Positions 1 through 8,974 are shown, counted from the first letter of the stretch. The stretch is 64,000 nucleotides of DNA from an uncultured Planococcus sp. (GCA_947493585.1 CANLRI010000003.1:248001-312000); one strand, 5' to 3'. The notes: a model not told the origin generated them from the letters alone. A program made the numbers and translations.

Positions 1-356
1 CCGAGTTCGTCCAAGATCCGCAAGCGTTAACGGAATATCAATACGCAATCGAAGCTTGGCTCACAGGTTCTTCCGAATCATCTTCACTGCCTCTTGATGT
101 CGCAGGCACTGAATTTCAACGTTCCATTTGGCAAGCCTTACAGGAAATTCCCCGCGGCCAAACTGTTTCTTATTCCGAGCTGGCTGAACGTATCGGCAAG
201 CCGCAAGCCATTCGCGCAGCCGGTTCTGCAGTGGGTGCAAATCCTTTGCTCGTCTTCATCCCGTGCCACCGGGTGATTCGAAAAAACGGCGATGTATCAG
301 GCTTTCGAGGCGGCATGGCACTCAAACATCATCTGTTGAAGACGGAACAAACTTAA
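1..356 (+). CDS. ogt: methylated-DNA--protein-cysteine S-methyltransferase, 3' part
   Basis: The reading frame is open from base 3 to the TAA at 354-356, so the N-terminus lies outside the window; about 117 residues remain. The C-terminal half carries the family signature PCHRV, with the acceptor cysteine encoded at 264-266, preceded by the IPRGQTVSYSELAERIG and RAAGSAVGANP segments of the DNA-binding winged helix. The enzyme repairs O6-alkylguanine by transferring the alkyl group irreversibly to its own cysteine. The family is normally about 160-180 residues, so roughly a third is missing here. Ogt is the likeliest name; an Ada-type fusion cannot be excluded without the upstream part. Confidence 0.93.
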   Translation, partial: EFVQDPQALTEYQYAIEAWLTGSSESSSLPLDVAGTEFQRSIWQALQEIPRGQTVSYSELAERIGKPQAIRAAGSAVGANPLLVFIPCHRVIRKNGDVSGFRGGMALKHHLLKTEQT

Positions 357-396
357 TCGTTCAAAAGCCGCGATCCCAGTGAACGGGTCACGGCTT

Positions 397-969
397 TTAG
401 CTTTGTGTAGGCGTAATGCCATAGAGGATGAAATCGGTATAAAGTTCAGCCAGCTCTTCAGTGGCCAGCTCGCCGCCCGGCTGAAACCATTGATAACTCC
501 AATTGGTCACGCCGAGCACGGCGAAAGCGATCATCTTCGGATTCAACTCTTTACGGAACTCTCCGCTTTCGATTCCTGAAAGCAGGACCGATTCGATCTG
601 TTCGCGGAATTCCGCTCGTTTTGCACGAATGGTCCTGGCATTTTCTTCTTTTAAATGACGGAGTTCGCGGAAATAGACATTGGCAATGGGCCCTTGTTTT
701 TCCATGTCGCCGATTAATAAGCGGACAATCGCTGCCAACTTGTCTTTCGCCGGCGCCGCTTCCTGCAGAATCGATCCTTGCCTCGCCAGCAATTCATCGA
801 TGTATTGCTGGTGAATATCCATTAGCAATGCATCTTTGCTTTTGTAATGATAGTAGAAAGAGCCTTTTGTCACACCGAGCGCATCTACAATATCCTGTAT
901 CGAAGTGGCGCTATAGCCTTTATCGACAAATAGCGCAATGCTCTGTTGCATAATTTCTCTTTTCAACAC
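397..969 (-). CDS. TetR/AcrR family transcriptional regulator
   Basis: A 190-residue protein. Residues about 5-50 form the TetR helix-turn-helix (SIQDIVDALGVTKGSFYYHY), followed by a helical ligand-binding half whose end (VTNWSYQWFQPGG) resembles regulators of acyl-CoA or sterol catabolism such as KstR2. The start appears to be GTG at 967-969, with AAAGG about nine bases upstream; an internal ATG seven codons in has weaker spacing. A TATAAT at about 1011-1016 on the minus strand could be its -10 box. It lies downstream of, and in the same direction as, the acyl-CoA ligase and thioesterase genes but is cut off from them by a terminator. Control of those genes is an inference from position. Confidence 0.88.
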   Translation of the reverse strand: MLKREIMQQSIALFVDKGYSATSIQDIVDALGVTKGSFYYHYKSKDALLMDIHQQYIDELLARQGSILQEAAPAKDKLAAIVRLLIGDMEKQGPIANVYFRELRHLKEENARTIRAKRAEFREQIESVLLSGIESGEFRKELNPKMIAFAVLGVTNWSYQWFQPGGELATEELAELYTDFILYGITPTQS

Positions 970-1052
970 CTGTCACTGCCTTTCCAGATCCCGCATTTCT
1001 TATTTCTTCATTATATCACGGCCGCCCTATTGACTTAATGCCTGAAGCGGCT

Positions 1053-1090
1053 AAAAAGGCCGGATCCTCAGCGCGAGGTCCGGCCTTTTT
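1053..1090 (-). terminator. terminator after the thioesterase gene
   Basis: GGCCGGA at 1058-1064 pairs with TCCGGCC at 1079-1085, an inner CCTC/GAGG pair extends the stem, and A and T runs flank it on both sides, so it can act in either direction. It separates the thioesterase gene from the TetR gene. Confidence 0.85.
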
Positions 1091-1093
1091 CCA

Positions 1094-1495
1094 TCATTCA
1101 GTTGGTTTTTGGACAATCGCCACTGTACAGCGCGACACGCAGATGAGCCGCTCTTCTTCGTCCACGATTTTAATATCCCAAATCATCGTCGTGCGCCCTC
1201 TATGAAGCGGTGTGCCAATGGCTGTCACGACGCCGTCCTTTTTTCCGCGAATATGGTTGGCGTTGATTTCCAGCCCGACCGCAATTTCTTTTTGCTGATC
1301 AATTGCATGCCAAGTGCCAAAACTTGCCACCGTCTCCGCAAGAACCACCGATGCGCCGCCGTGCAATAAACCGAATGGCTGATGCGTCGCTGCATGTACA
1401 GGCATCGTCGCGACAATACGTTCAGCAGACTGTTCTGTCAGCTCGATGCCAAGCACCCCCATGATCGTTTCTTCCATTGGCTTCATTTTCACCAT
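1094..1495 (-). CDS. PaaI-family hotdog-fold thioesterase
   Basis: A 133-residue single hotdog-domain protein. The segment HQPFGLLHGGASVVLAET contains the HGG motif and the acidic residue that mark PaaI/YdiI-type acyl-CoA thioesterases; these hydrolyse acyl- or aroyl-CoA in the cytoplasm. The frame extends to a GTG at 1522, but AAGAGGGG at about 1501-1508 sits five bases before the ATG at 1495, so the shorter start is preferred. It follows the acyl-CoA ligase gene by a few bases in the same direction, so the two are probably co-transcribed and may balance CoA charging and release. Substrate unknown. Confidence 0.88.
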   Translation of the reverse strand: MVKMKPMEETIMGVLGIELTEQSAERIVATMPVHAATHQPFGLLHGGASVVLAETVASFGTWHAIDQQKEIAVGLEINANHIRGKKDGVVTAIGTPLHRGRTTMIWDIKIVDEEERLICVSRCTVAIVQKPTE

Positions 1496-1522
1496 ATTTG
1501 CCCCTCTTTTCTCATCGCCCAC

Positions 1523-3079
1523 TCAAGACGATAGTTCTCGATATTGTTCGCGCAGCAGGAACTTCTGGATCTTCCCGCTGGCATTGCGCGGCAGCTCCTC
1601 GACAAAACGGTACGAACGCGGCCGCTTGTAGCGAGCGAGGTTTTCGTGATTGACACAGTATTCTTCCAAATCCTGTTCAGTCAGCGATGGATCTTTCGAG
1701 ACGACAAAAGCCAATACCGATTCGCCCCATTTCTCATCCGGAACCCCAAGCACGGCCACGTCCTGTACTTTATCATGGCCATGAAGCGCATCTTCCACTT
1801 CGCGCGGATAGATATTCTCTCCGCCACTGATGATCATATCATCGACGCGGTCGGCGACGTATAAATAACCTTGTTCATCTAAATAACCCAAATCACTCGA
1901 ATGATACCAGCCTTTATAAAGCGCTTTCTCCGTAGCGTCTGCGCGTTGGAAATACCCTTCCATCATGCTTGGCCCGCGCACGATGATTTCTCCGACTTCA
2001 AACGGTGCAAGCACATCTTCAGGTTCCGACGGGCCGTCTTCATTCGGCCGCACGACGCGGATTTCGTGATTATAGGCAGGCTGCCCCGCGGAGCCGGCTT
2101 TCGTCAGCTGGTCTGCTTCCGATAAAAAGGTGATGGCTGGGCCCATTTCCGTCTGCCCATAAGCCTGGATCAAATCGATGCCCAGCACCTCTTTGACGCG
2201 TTTTACGAGCACAGGTGCCATCGGGGCGGCACCGTAAAGACCGCGCGTCAAGCTTTTCACTTTCTGCTGGGCTCCGTCGATTTCAGCAATCATGCTCCAC
2301 ATCGTCGGCACAGCAAACATGACTGTCACTTGTTCTTTTTCAATTGTATCCAGCGCTAAAAACGGGTCGAATTGATGCATAATGATGCTCGATGCCCCCG
2401 CTTGGACACGCGGAATAATATTGCAATGAAGTTCTGCGCAATGAAACATCGGTGCTGCAACTAAACCGACATCGTTTTTGGTCGTCTTGAGCATTGCAAT
2501 GCACATCATGCTCTGTTCAGCCATGCTCCGGTGGCGATGAATGACACCTTTTGGACGCCCTGTCGTTCCGCTCGTATACATGATGGCGTATGTATCCGAT
2601 TCATGCATTTCCACACCCGGATCATCGGTTGAAGCCGCCGCCACTTGTTCATGATAATTTTTGGCAAATGACGGCGTCTTGTCATCGATCGTCCAGAACT
2701 GGACCGCCGGGAACTGCGGCGCAATGGTCTGTACAACGCCTTCCAGCACTTCTTCAAACAGCACCACTTCAGGTTTGGCATCTTCTATGATAAATGCCAG
2801 CTCTTCCGCTTTCAGGCGGAAGTTGATTGGGTTGAAGATAGCGCCGATTTTGGCGCAGGCAAATAATGCAGTCGCCAGCTCTTGATTATTGAAAAGATAC
2901 GTTGAAACGCGGTCCCCTTTAGCGACGCCAGCAGAAGTCAGCGCATTCGCCAAGCGGTGCACATCATCACGCCACTGCGCGTATGTCCAGCGCTTATTTC
3001 TTCTCAAATCGACAAACGCTTCACGTTCTGGGTGCAGGGAAACCGTATGGTCAAATATACTTCCAAGTGTCGCATACAT
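1523..3079 (-). CDS. long-chain fatty acid--CoA ligase / AMP-dependent synthetase
   Basis: A 518-residue member of the ANL superfamily, which adenylates a carboxylic acid and transfers it to CoA. Visible motifs in order: the phosphate-binding loop YTSGTTGRPKG at about 168-178, QAYGQTEMGP, YHSSDLGYLDEQGY, RVDDMIISGGENIYP, and the C-terminal NASGKIQK with the catalytic lysine. Length fits the family. A strong ribosome site (AGAGGGAGG) lies before the ATG at 3079. It heads a two-gene unit with the thioesterase. TGAATGAGTATTCA at 3100-3113 resembles one arm of a FadR-type operator. The acid used is unknown; fatty acids are the default reading. Confidence 0.92.
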   Translation of the reverse strand: MYATLGSIFDHTVSLHPEREAFVDLRRNKRWTYAQWRDDVHRLANALTSAGVAKGDRVSTYLFNNQELATALFACAKIGAIFNPINFRLKAEELAFIIEDAKPEVVLFEEVLEGVVQTIAPQFPAVQFWTIDDKTPSFAKNYHEQVAAASTDDPGVEMHESDTYAIMYTSGTTGRPKGVIHRHRSMAEQSMMCIAMLKTTKNDVGLVAAPMFHCAELHCNIIPRVQAGASSIIMHQFDPFLALDTIEKEQVTVMFAVPTMWSMIAEIDGAQQKVKSLTRGLYGAAPMAPVLVKRVKEVLGIDLIQAYGQTEMGPAITFLSEADQLTKAGSAGQPAYNHEIRVVRPNEDGPSEPEDVLAPFEVGEIIVRGPSMMEGYFQRADATEKALYKGWYHSSDLGYLDEQGYLYVADRVDDMIISGGENIYPREVEDALHGHDKVQDVAVLGVPDEKWGESVLAFVVSKDPSLTEQDLEEYCVNHENLARYKRPRSYRFVEELPRNASGKIQKFLLREQYRELSS

Positions 3080-3099
3080 TATTTTTTCCTCCCTCTAAC

Positions 3100-3113
3100 T
3101 GAATGAGTATTCA
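3100..3113. promoter_or_regulatory. possible FadR-like operator
   Basis: TGAATGAGTATTCA, an imperfect palindrome 20 bases upstream of the acyl-CoA ligase start, matches one half and the centre of the Bacillus FadR consensus (TGAATGA-N4-TCATTCA) but not the whole second half. The rest of the 300-base gap up to 3380 holds the divergent control regions and no gene that I can see. Confidence 0.3.
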
Positions 3114-3380
3114 CCAATAAACTACTTCCATAATGTCAGATTAGCAAAAATATTTCAACAACTGTTTTCAGGAATTACCTGTTATGATCCACATCTAATA
3201 GACTAGAAGAAATTTTTACCATTATTATTTTCATAGGCAAAATAAAACTATAAATTAAGCCTTTAGATTTTTGTAACACAAATGTAATATAAAACTTATT
3301 GCCTATATTCATGAAACTGAATACACTTAAAGAAAATTGCGTACGCAAGTTACGTTGCGGATACCAAAAGGGGAATGAGC

Positions 3381-4418
3381 ATGAAGAAGCTGATCGGCAT
3401 GGCAATCACGGCAGGAGTCCTGTCTCTAGCACTAGGGGCTGCAGATACAGAAGCGAGTTCGTATAAAATTAAACCCGGCGACACATTATGGAAAGTAGCT
3501 TCAAGCAACGATGTTTCTGTTGCCAATCTGAAATCATGGAATCGTTTGAGCACGGATGCCATCTATCCTAACCAAGTGCTGCGTTTGACGTCACCATCCA
3601 CAGCAAGCACTCCGGCGCCATCTTCCCCGGCCGCACCAGCTGCCGTCAAAACCAGCACTTATACTGTTAAAGCCGGCGATACGCTTTATAAAGTTGCCAA
3701 TGCACACGCTACATCGGTTGCAAAAATCCAGCAATTGAACAATTTGAGCACTTCCACAATCCACGTCGGGCAGAAGTTAAAAGTCAGCGGTACGGCATCA
3801 GCTGTCGTCGCATCGCCTTCACCAGCTCCGGCTGCGCCGCCAGCACAAGCCAATACAACTACATACCGTGTCGTCTCGGGCGACACGCTCAGTAAAATTT
3901 CCAGAAGCTATAAAGTTTCTGTAGCACAATTGATGAGCTGGAACAATTTGAGCACGAGCAATATCCGCGTTGGCCAAGTGCTGAAACTCCAGGGAGGCGC
4001 GACGCCTACGCCTTCACCTATCCAAGTTTCTAAACCGGCTGCTTCTTCGAAAGCTGGGCAAGTTCTCTCCATTGCACGCACACAATTGGGAGTGCCTTAT
4101 GCATGGGGCGGCGCGACTTCAAGCGGCTTCGACTGCAGCGGCTATTTATACTATGTCTATAACCGCGCAGGCATCACGATCCCGCGCACGAATACGATCG
4201 GCTATTACGCAAGTTCATTTACGGTCAGCTCTCCGCAACCTGGAGATCTGGTGTTCTTCAAAAACACGTACCGTCCGGGAATTTCCCATGTCGGCATCTA
4301 TGTCGGCAACAATAGCTTCATCCATGCCGGCGGAGACCGTGTCCAAATCACTAGCCTTAACGACAGCTATTGGGGCAAGCATTTCGACAGCTACAAGCGC
4401 CTCAACGCCATGAGATAA
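3381..4418 (+). CDS. cell wall endopeptidase, three LysM domains plus NlpC/P60
   Basis: A 345-residue secreted murein hydrolase. A signal peptide (MKKLIGMAITAGVLSLALG) is followed by three LysM repeats, each starting Y-x-x-x-x-GDTL, at about 28-70, 95-135 and 165-205, joined by Ser/Pro/Ala linkers. The C-terminal NlpC/P60 domain has the catalytic FDCSGY cysteine (Cys252), the SHVGIY histidine and a second FIHAGG histidine. LysM domains bind peptidoglycan; the catalytic domain cleaves D-gamma-glutamyl-diaminopimelate-type bonds, as in the LytF/CwlS family. AAGGGG at 3368-3373 is seven bases before ATG 3381; the in-frame ATG at 3375 is too close. Confidence 0.94.
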   Translation: MKKLIGMAITAGVLSLALGAADTEASSYKIKPGDTLWKVASSNDVSVANLKSWNRLSTDAIYPNQVLRLTSPSTASTPAPSSPAAPAAVKTSTYTVKAGDTLYKVANAHATSVAKIQQLNNLSTSTIHVGQKLKVSGTASAVVASPSPAPAAPPAQANTTTYRVVSGDTLSKISRSYKVSVAQLMSWNNLSTSNIRVGQVLKLQGGATPTPSPIQVSKPAASSKAGQVLSIARTQLGVPYAWGGATSSGFDCSGYLYYVYNRAGITIPRTNTIGYYASSFTVSSPQPGDLVFFKNTYRPGISHVGIYVGNNSFIHAGGDRVQITSLNDSYWGKHFDSYKRLNAMR

Positions 4419-4430
4419 TGCAGTATATAA

Positions 4431-4462
4431 AAAAGCTCCGGAATTTTTCCGGAGCTTTTTTT
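4431..4462. terminator. bidirectional terminator
   Basis: AGCTCCGGAA and TTCCGGAGCT form the stem, with A and T runs on either side. It lies between two convergent genes and serves both. Confidence 0.9.
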
Positions 4463-4482
4463 GCGTGTTGATGACAGTATTT

Positions 4483-5877
4483 TTATTTTTCACTCATCGC
4501 TTGTGTGATTTTCTGCGCCAAGTCTTTGCCGTTTTGGATGCAGGCACCGATGCCGACCCCGTAATAGGAAGAACCTGCTAGATAGACGCCCGGATAGGCG
4601 CCGGCCAGCCGCGCTTCAAGCGACATGACCGCTGTCTTGTGGCCCATATGATAATTTGGCATGAGTTCATTCCACGGCGTAATTTCAACGACAGCGGGCG
4701 GTTGTTCGATGCCCAAGCTCTTCTGGATATCTGCTTTGGCTTTAGCCGCAATCTGTTCATCAGAGCTGTTTTGCAGTTCAGCGAATACCGGATTTGTGCT
4801 TTTATAGAACAAACGCACCAATAGTTTCTGCTGCGCCGAGGTATGCGGCCATTTGCGGCTCGTCCAGGTACAGGCGTTGCACGCTAAATCGCTGCCTTCT
4901 GATACGATAAAGCCGGTGCCATCCGCCGGCAATTGTTCGTCCGGCAAGTCGTATCCCAGATACACGCTGATCAACGACGAATTGATCAATTGGCCAAATT
5001 CTTCATCAAGCGTGTCGTCTTTCACCAATGCTTGGGCTTGCTGATGCGGAATCGCCAGTACGATGAAATCCGCTTCGCTTGAAGTGCCATCCGAAAAGCC
5101 GAGCTTGTAACGCCCGTCGCATTTCTCCAATGAGTTCGTCCCAACGCCTTTTCGGACGAGCGCCGTTTCCAGCTGTTCTTTGAGGCGGTCGATCAAAGCT
5201 GCCATCCCTCCATTGAATGAGATGAATTTTTTATTTGCCGCACCTTGGAAAGTTTCTTTATGCGCTTCGAAGCCTTTGATGATGCTGCCGTAGTCATTTT
5301 TATAATCGATCAAATACGGCAAAGTGGACGCTAAGGTCAGTTCACGCAATGAACCCGAATAAACACCGGATAAAACAGGCGCAATCTGGCGGTCCACCAA
5401 TTCTTTGCCGAGAAATGCTTCTAGGAATTCCCCGATCGAGCTGTCTTTCGTAAAGCGGTCGTTCGCGGTTTCAAAGTCTTCCATTGCCCGCTCTTTCCCC
5501 TGCTGTGAAACGAGCGTCGAGCTAAGCAGCGCTTCGCGGTCCATCGGGATGCCGAATACCGTATCTTTTGGGATGGCATGCAATTGATTGTCGGTATACA
5601 GATAAGAAATGCCGGTCCCGTTGTAGACCATCTGTTCTTCGAGCCCAAGTTCTTCAACAAGCGGCAATACGCTGGCATGTCTCGCGACGATGGAATCTGC
5701 CCCAACTTCCATCGTGAAGCCTTCTTTTTTCACCGTGCGGATCTTTCCGCCAAGTTCTTGCTCTTTTTCAACAAGCTCCAATTCCAACTCGAGCCCGTAT
5801 TGCTTTTTCATTCGTTCTAAATAATGCATAGCGGAAAGGCCCGTAATCCCTCCACCGATGACCACAGCTTTCTTCAT
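4483..5877 (-). CDS. hemY: coproporphyrinogen III oxidase / protoporphyrinogen oxidase (HemY type)
   Basis: A 464-residue FAD enzyme. The N-terminal dinucleotide-binding motif is VVIGGGITGLSAMHYL, with the ELVEKEQELGGKIRT second strand, and the C-terminal end (YPGVYLAGSSYYGVGIGACIQNG) closes the FAD site as in this family. In Gram-positive bacteria these proteins oxidise coproporphyrinogen III to coproporphyrin III (CgoX) in haem synthesis; older names are HemY or HemG. The frame extends to GTG 5886, but AGGAG at about 5887-5892 is well spaced only for ATG 5877. It stands alone here: hemE and hemH, its usual Bacillus partners, are not in the window. Confidence 0.92.
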   Translation of the reverse strand: MKKAVVIGGGITGLSAMHYLERMKKQYGLELELELVEKEQELGGKIRTVKKEGFTMEVGADSIVARHASVLPLVEELGLEEQMVYNGTGISYLYTDNQLHAIPKDTVFGIPMDREALLSSTLVSQQGKERAMEDFETANDRFTKDSSIGEFLEAFLGKELVDRQIAPVLSGVYSGSLRELTLASTLPYLIDYKNDYGSIIKGFEAHKETFQGAANKKFISFNGGMAALIDRLKEQLETALVRKGVGTNSLEKCDGRYKLGFSDGTSSEADFIVLAIPHQQAQALVKDDTLDEEFGQLINSSLISVYLGYDLPDEQLPADGTGFIVSEGSDLACNACTWTSRKWPHTSAQQKLLVRLFYKSTNPVFAELQNSSDEQIAAKAKADIQKSLGIEQPPAVVEITPWNELMPNYHMGHKTAVMSLEARLAGAYPGVYLAGSSYYGVGIGACIQNGKDLAQKITQAMSEK

Positions 5878-6081
5878 CCGAATCACTCCTCGCTAATATC
5901 ATTCCCTATTCTTCATGATGGTAATAATTTGAATTAAGTTAATCAGCCTATTTATTCTATCTATATTTTATCAAGAAGCCACACCATTCCCAGCGATCAA
6001 TATGTCATTTCCAACACGATTTTCACCATTCGTGGTAGGATTTAACTGAAAGCATTTAAAGGATAGGAGAGGTTCAATTTG

Positions 6082-6639
6082 ATGAATCCGATTGATCAAT
6101 TGATCATGGAAAGAAGATCGATCAAAAAGTTCAAACCAGACGCTATCGATGTCGAAGAAATCATCGACTTGCTGAATATCGCGAAATGGGCACCTAACCA
6201 TAAAGTCAACGAACCTTGGCGCTTCCAGCTGTATGCCGGCGCCGGCAAAGAAAAATTCGTCCAAGCATTCCTCGATTCGATGAAAACACCGGACGGCGAC
6301 ATTCCGCAAAAAGCGCTCAATAAAGCCCAGTATTTCCGCGACATCCCGCTCCACCTGGTCGCCATTATGCCGGTCGACCCGCGCCAGCGACGCTTTGATG
6401 AAGATTACGGCGCACTTAGTTCCATGCTGCAAAACTTCCAATTGGCTGCTTGGCAGCGCGGCATCGGCATGATCTGGCGCTCGAACGACTGGATTTACAA
6501 CCCTGTTTTCCGTGAAGCGATTGGCGTCGAACCAGGCGAGAAAATTGTCGCGACGATGATGATGGGCTACCCTGCCCACGTACCTGAAAAGCAAGCCCGC
6601 ACCGATATCCGCGAAAAACTGGAAATCATCGATCAATAA
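6082..6639 (+). CDS. nitroreductase family protein
   Basis: A 185-residue FMN-dependent NAD(P)H oxidoreductase. The N-terminal MERRSIKKF(K) and AKWAPNHKVNEPWRF segments are the FMN-binding signature, and the C-terminal GEKIVATMMMGYPAH is the usual family ending. Such enzymes reduce nitro compounds, quinones or flavins in the cytoplasm. AGGAGAGG at 6065-6072 fits the ATG at 6082; a TTG directly before it (6079) is an alternative start. It is a single gene between two terminators, with no context for its substrate. Confidence 0.88.
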   Translation: MNPIDQLIMERRSIKKFKPDAIDVEEIIDLLNIAKWAPNHKVNEPWRFQLYAGAGKEKFVQAFLDSMKTPDGDIPQKALNKAQYFRDIPLHLVAIMPVDPRQRRFDEDYGALSSMLQNFQLAAWQRGIGMIWRSNDWIYNPVFREAIGVEPGEKIVATMMMGYPAHVPEKQARTDIREKLEIIDQ

Positions 6640-6644
6640 CAAAG

Positions 6645-6675
6645 AAAAAGAGCATCAAGGCTGATGCTCTTTTTT
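6645..6675. terminator. bidirectional terminator
   Basis: AAAAAGAGCATCA pairs with TGATGCTCTTTTTT across a short loop. It ends the nitroreductase gene and the convergent pantothenate kinase gene. Confidence 0.9.
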
Positions 6676-7477
6676 ATTTCAACACAGATAACGCACCGAC
6701 TGCGCCGGAATATTCGCCGTTATCCGGGAATAACGGCGTCGAGCCGCGCAGAATGGTGTAGCTGGTGACAACTTCTTTTAAAAGCGCGTTGTCACTGAAG
6801 GAAGACCCGATATAGACAATTGTCGAACTGCGGCATTGCCTTGCCGCATGAACACTGACAGTGCTGACCGTTTCGCCGACGAGGCCGATGACTGTTGCCA
6901 GCAGTTCTTCTTTCGACAACTCATGTGAAATGGAGAACAGGTCTTGCCCAAAGTTACTGGCAGTCAACTCACCTGAAATCGGCGGCTCTTTGCCCTCATA
7001 GATATGCTTCACTTTTAAATCGATGCGTTCACGCGATCCGCGTTTGGCGTGTTCAACGATCTCATCAAAGCTGGTGATGCCCGTCAACAAATGGCTGAGG
7101 CCGATTAACGTTCCGCCTCCGATTCCCGTGCCGCCGAGACGCTCTTGCGTGTTATCCTGCACGCAATGGATCGACGTCCCCGTCCCGACATTGGTGACCA
7201 AATACGCTTCTTCGCGAAGCCCCATGCGTTCAAGCAAGACCTGGACGCCCAGATGAGTCGCTTCGAATTCCACCATTTCCTGGACGGAGTTCTCCAGCAA
7301 TGACGCCAGCACACCTGATTTGCCGCCAGTCACACATACTTCACTAGCCGAAAGCCCGTTGATCCACTCCGCTACCAACCCAATCTCAGCAATCGGATAT
7401 TTCGCAAAATGAATCGGGCCCCCATCGGTGTAGGCCACTTTGATCAGTGTCCCGCCCGCATCTATTCCGACTTTCAT
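6674..7477 (-). CDS. coaW: type II pantothenate kinase
   Basis: A 267-residue ASKHA-fold kinase that phosphorylates pantothenate in the first step of CoA synthesis. It shows the phosphate loop GIDAGGTLIKVAY at about 4-16, a glutamate near residue 70 in the position of the general base, the ATP-site motif TNVGTGTSI at about 95-103, and GGTGIGGGT. This is the staphylococcal/eukaryote-like CoaW type, which in S. aureus is not inhibited by CoA. AGAAGG precedes the ATG at 7477. Monocistronic. Confidence 0.93.
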   Translation of the reverse strand: MKVGIDAGGTLIKVAYTDGGPIHFAKYPIAEIGLVAEWINGLSASEVCVTGGKSGVLASLLENSVQEMVEFEATHLGVQVLLERMGLREEAYLVTNVGTGTSIHCVQDNTQERLGGTGIGGGTLIGLSHLLTGITSFDEIVEHAKRGSRERIDLKVKHIYEGKEPPISGELTASNFGQDLFSISHELSKEELLATVIGLVGETVSTVSVHAARQCRSSTIVYIGSSFSDNALLKEVVTSYTILRGSTPLFPDNGEYSGAVGALSVLK

Positions 7478-7620
7478 CTATCTGCACCTTCTCTTCTGAA
7501 AAGCACTGTTATTGCCTTACATAGTTTTTAACATATGGGGAAATTCTAACATATTCGCGCAGTGAGCGGGAGGAGTTTGTCCCGTTCCACTTTGCGCTTT
7601 AAATTTTTTTCAGTTTTTAG

Positions 7621-7646
7621 GATTAACCACTTGAAAATATGGGAAT
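7621..7646 (+). promoter_or_regulatory. possible sigma-B-type promoter for the 68-residue gene
   Basis: GATTAA, 14 bases, then GGGAAT: five of six matches to each half of the Bacillus sigma-B consensus (GTTTAA / GGGTAT). It lies about 80 bases before the small gene at 7727. The rest of the 250-base gap 7478-7726 shows nothing else that I can name. Confidence 0.35.
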
Positions 7647-7726
7647 ATAATCTTCAGCAAACCGTTTAATAACTCGTGCTGAACTTTCTTTGCTTCTGTA
7701 AGGAAGGTTTTGTGGGAGGTGATTAA

Positions 7727-7933
7727 ATGGGGAAGATCCAGGGAATACCGAAATTGCTCGAATATCTGGAGCAGCGAAGTTGCCCCATGACAGAAGAGCA
7801 GATTGAGCAGCTCCTGTCAGAACGAACAATTCCGCATGCCCGGCCTTATGGCGACATGATCCTGTTCGACGAAGACCATATTGAGTGGTGGATCGAAGAG
7901 CAGCGGAAAACGGATAAATTAGTGACGGATTAA
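7727..7933 (+). CDS. small protein, excisionase/HTH-like
   Basis: A 68-residue protein with a near-ideal ribosome site (GGGAGGTGAT at 7714-7723) before its ATG and its own terminator, so it is very probably expressed. Its order (IPKLLEYL ... MTEEQIEQLLSERTIPHARPYGDMILFDEDHIEWWIEEQ) resembles the small winged-helix excisionase/MerR-like DNA-binding fold: a short helix, a recognition segment, a turn and a final helix that names a partner column or site. No phage or integrase gene is nearby. Function unknown; DNA binding is an inference from shape only. Confidence 0.7.
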   Translation: MGKIQGIPKLLEYLEQRSCPMTEEQIEQLLSERTIPHARPYGDMILFDEDHIEWWIEEQRKTDKLVTD

Positions 7934-7940
7934 ATGCAAG

Positions 7941-7972
7941 AAAACCCCCAGACACATAGTCTGGGGGTTTTT
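7941..7972. terminator. bidirectional terminator
   Basis: CCCCCAGAC pairs with GTCTGGGGG around ACATA, with A and T tracts on each side, between convergent genes. Confidence 0.92.
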
Positions 7973-7984
7973 GAATGGTTTTAG

Positions 7985-8974
7985 CTACCGGTCCAATCCA
8001 TTAGCATAGGAATTGCTGAGGATCTTGAACAGCTGCTCGAATTTATTCAAGATGTCGAGCGCGAGCAGCCCGTTGCCTTCTGCGGTCTTCGGATAACCGA
8101 GTGGAATCGTGCGCCGGACAAGTTGCGCATACAATTCCGCCTCCGTCAGCTCCCGGTCGAAGTCACGCTCGGAAATATTGCGGATCAATGCCAAGGCACC
8201 CGATACATGCGGCGTCGCCATTGAAGTGCCGGATAAGCTAGCATATTTCCCTTCCAAATAAGTCGAATAGATATTGATGCCGGGTGCCACAAGATCGATT
8301 TCGTTATTGGTGTTGCTGAACGGGGCGATGCGCCGGTCGAAATCGACAGCGCCGACTTGAATGACTTCACCGTACGCGCCAGGGTAGGCAAATTCATCGG
8401 TATCGTGCGCGTCGTCTCCTTCATTGCCAGCTGCACAGATGACCGGGATCCCGGCATCCACCGCCCGTTTCACGGCTTCGTACAATTCAGGATGATCTTC
8501 AGGTCCGCCAAGCGACATCGAAATGACCGTCGTCTTTTGCCCTTCTGGACCGCGCCAATCGATGGCGTAATGAATACCTGCAATAATGCCTTCGTAACTT
8601 CCGCTGCCTTGTTTATCAAGCACTTTGACCACAAGCAAATCAGCGAGCGGCGCTACACCGACTACGCCTTCCTCATCTCTTAACGAAGCGGCGATTGTCC
8701 CGGCGACATGGGTGCCGTGCCCGTTATAATCTTCGAATCGTTCTGGGTCCCCTCCGTCATCATGCGTAAAGTTGCGGCCGCCCACAATCCGCGCCTCGAG
8801 ATCCGGATGGTCGGTCTGGCAGCCTGTATCCAATACGGCTACCACATTGCCTTTGCCGTGTTCGGCGCTTTCCCACACTTCAGGAGCTTGGATCATCCTC
8901 ACGCCTTCCGGAATGCGCGGCGGCGCGGCCGTCACTTGTTCAACGCGGTATGGAATCAAATGAATATTTTTCAT
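7985..8974 (-). CDS. isp: intracellular subtilisin-like serine protease
   Basis: A 329-residue S8 peptidase with no signal peptide. The N-terminus (IHLIPYRVEQV) carries the LIPY segment that is the short inhibitory propeptide of intracellular subtilisins. The catalytic triad is visible as VAVLDTGC (Asp49), NGHGTHVAG (His86) and GTSMATPHVSG (Ser near 247). Such proteases degrade cytoplasmic proteins in stationary phase. A good ribosome site (AAGGAGG) precedes ATG 8974. A possible promoter (TTGATT, 18 bases, TAGAAT) is overlapped on its upstream side by a LexA-like box at 9032-9045. Confidence 0.93.
   Translation of the reverse strand: MKNIHLIPYRVEQVTAAPPRIPEGVRMIQAPEVWESAEHGKGNVVAVLDTGCQTDHPDLEARIVGGRNFTHDDGGDPERFEDYNGHGTHVAGTIAASLRDEEGVVGVAPLADLLVVKVLDKQGSGSYEGIIAGIHYAIDWRGPEGQKTTVISMSLGGPEDHPELYEAVKRAVDAGIPVICAAGNEGDDAHDTDEFAYPGAYGEVIQVGAVDFDRRIAPFSNTNNEIDLVAPGINIYSTYLEGKYASLSGTSMATPHVSGALALIRNISERDFDRELTEAELYAQLVRRTIPLGYPKTAEGNGLLALDILNKFEQLFKILSNSYANGLDR

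Noticed and set aside
5971..6642. Long minus-strand frame opposite the nitroreductase gene (223 codons)
   Set aside because: It is antisense to a clear enzyme with a ribosome site, has no start signal of its own and shows no family motif.
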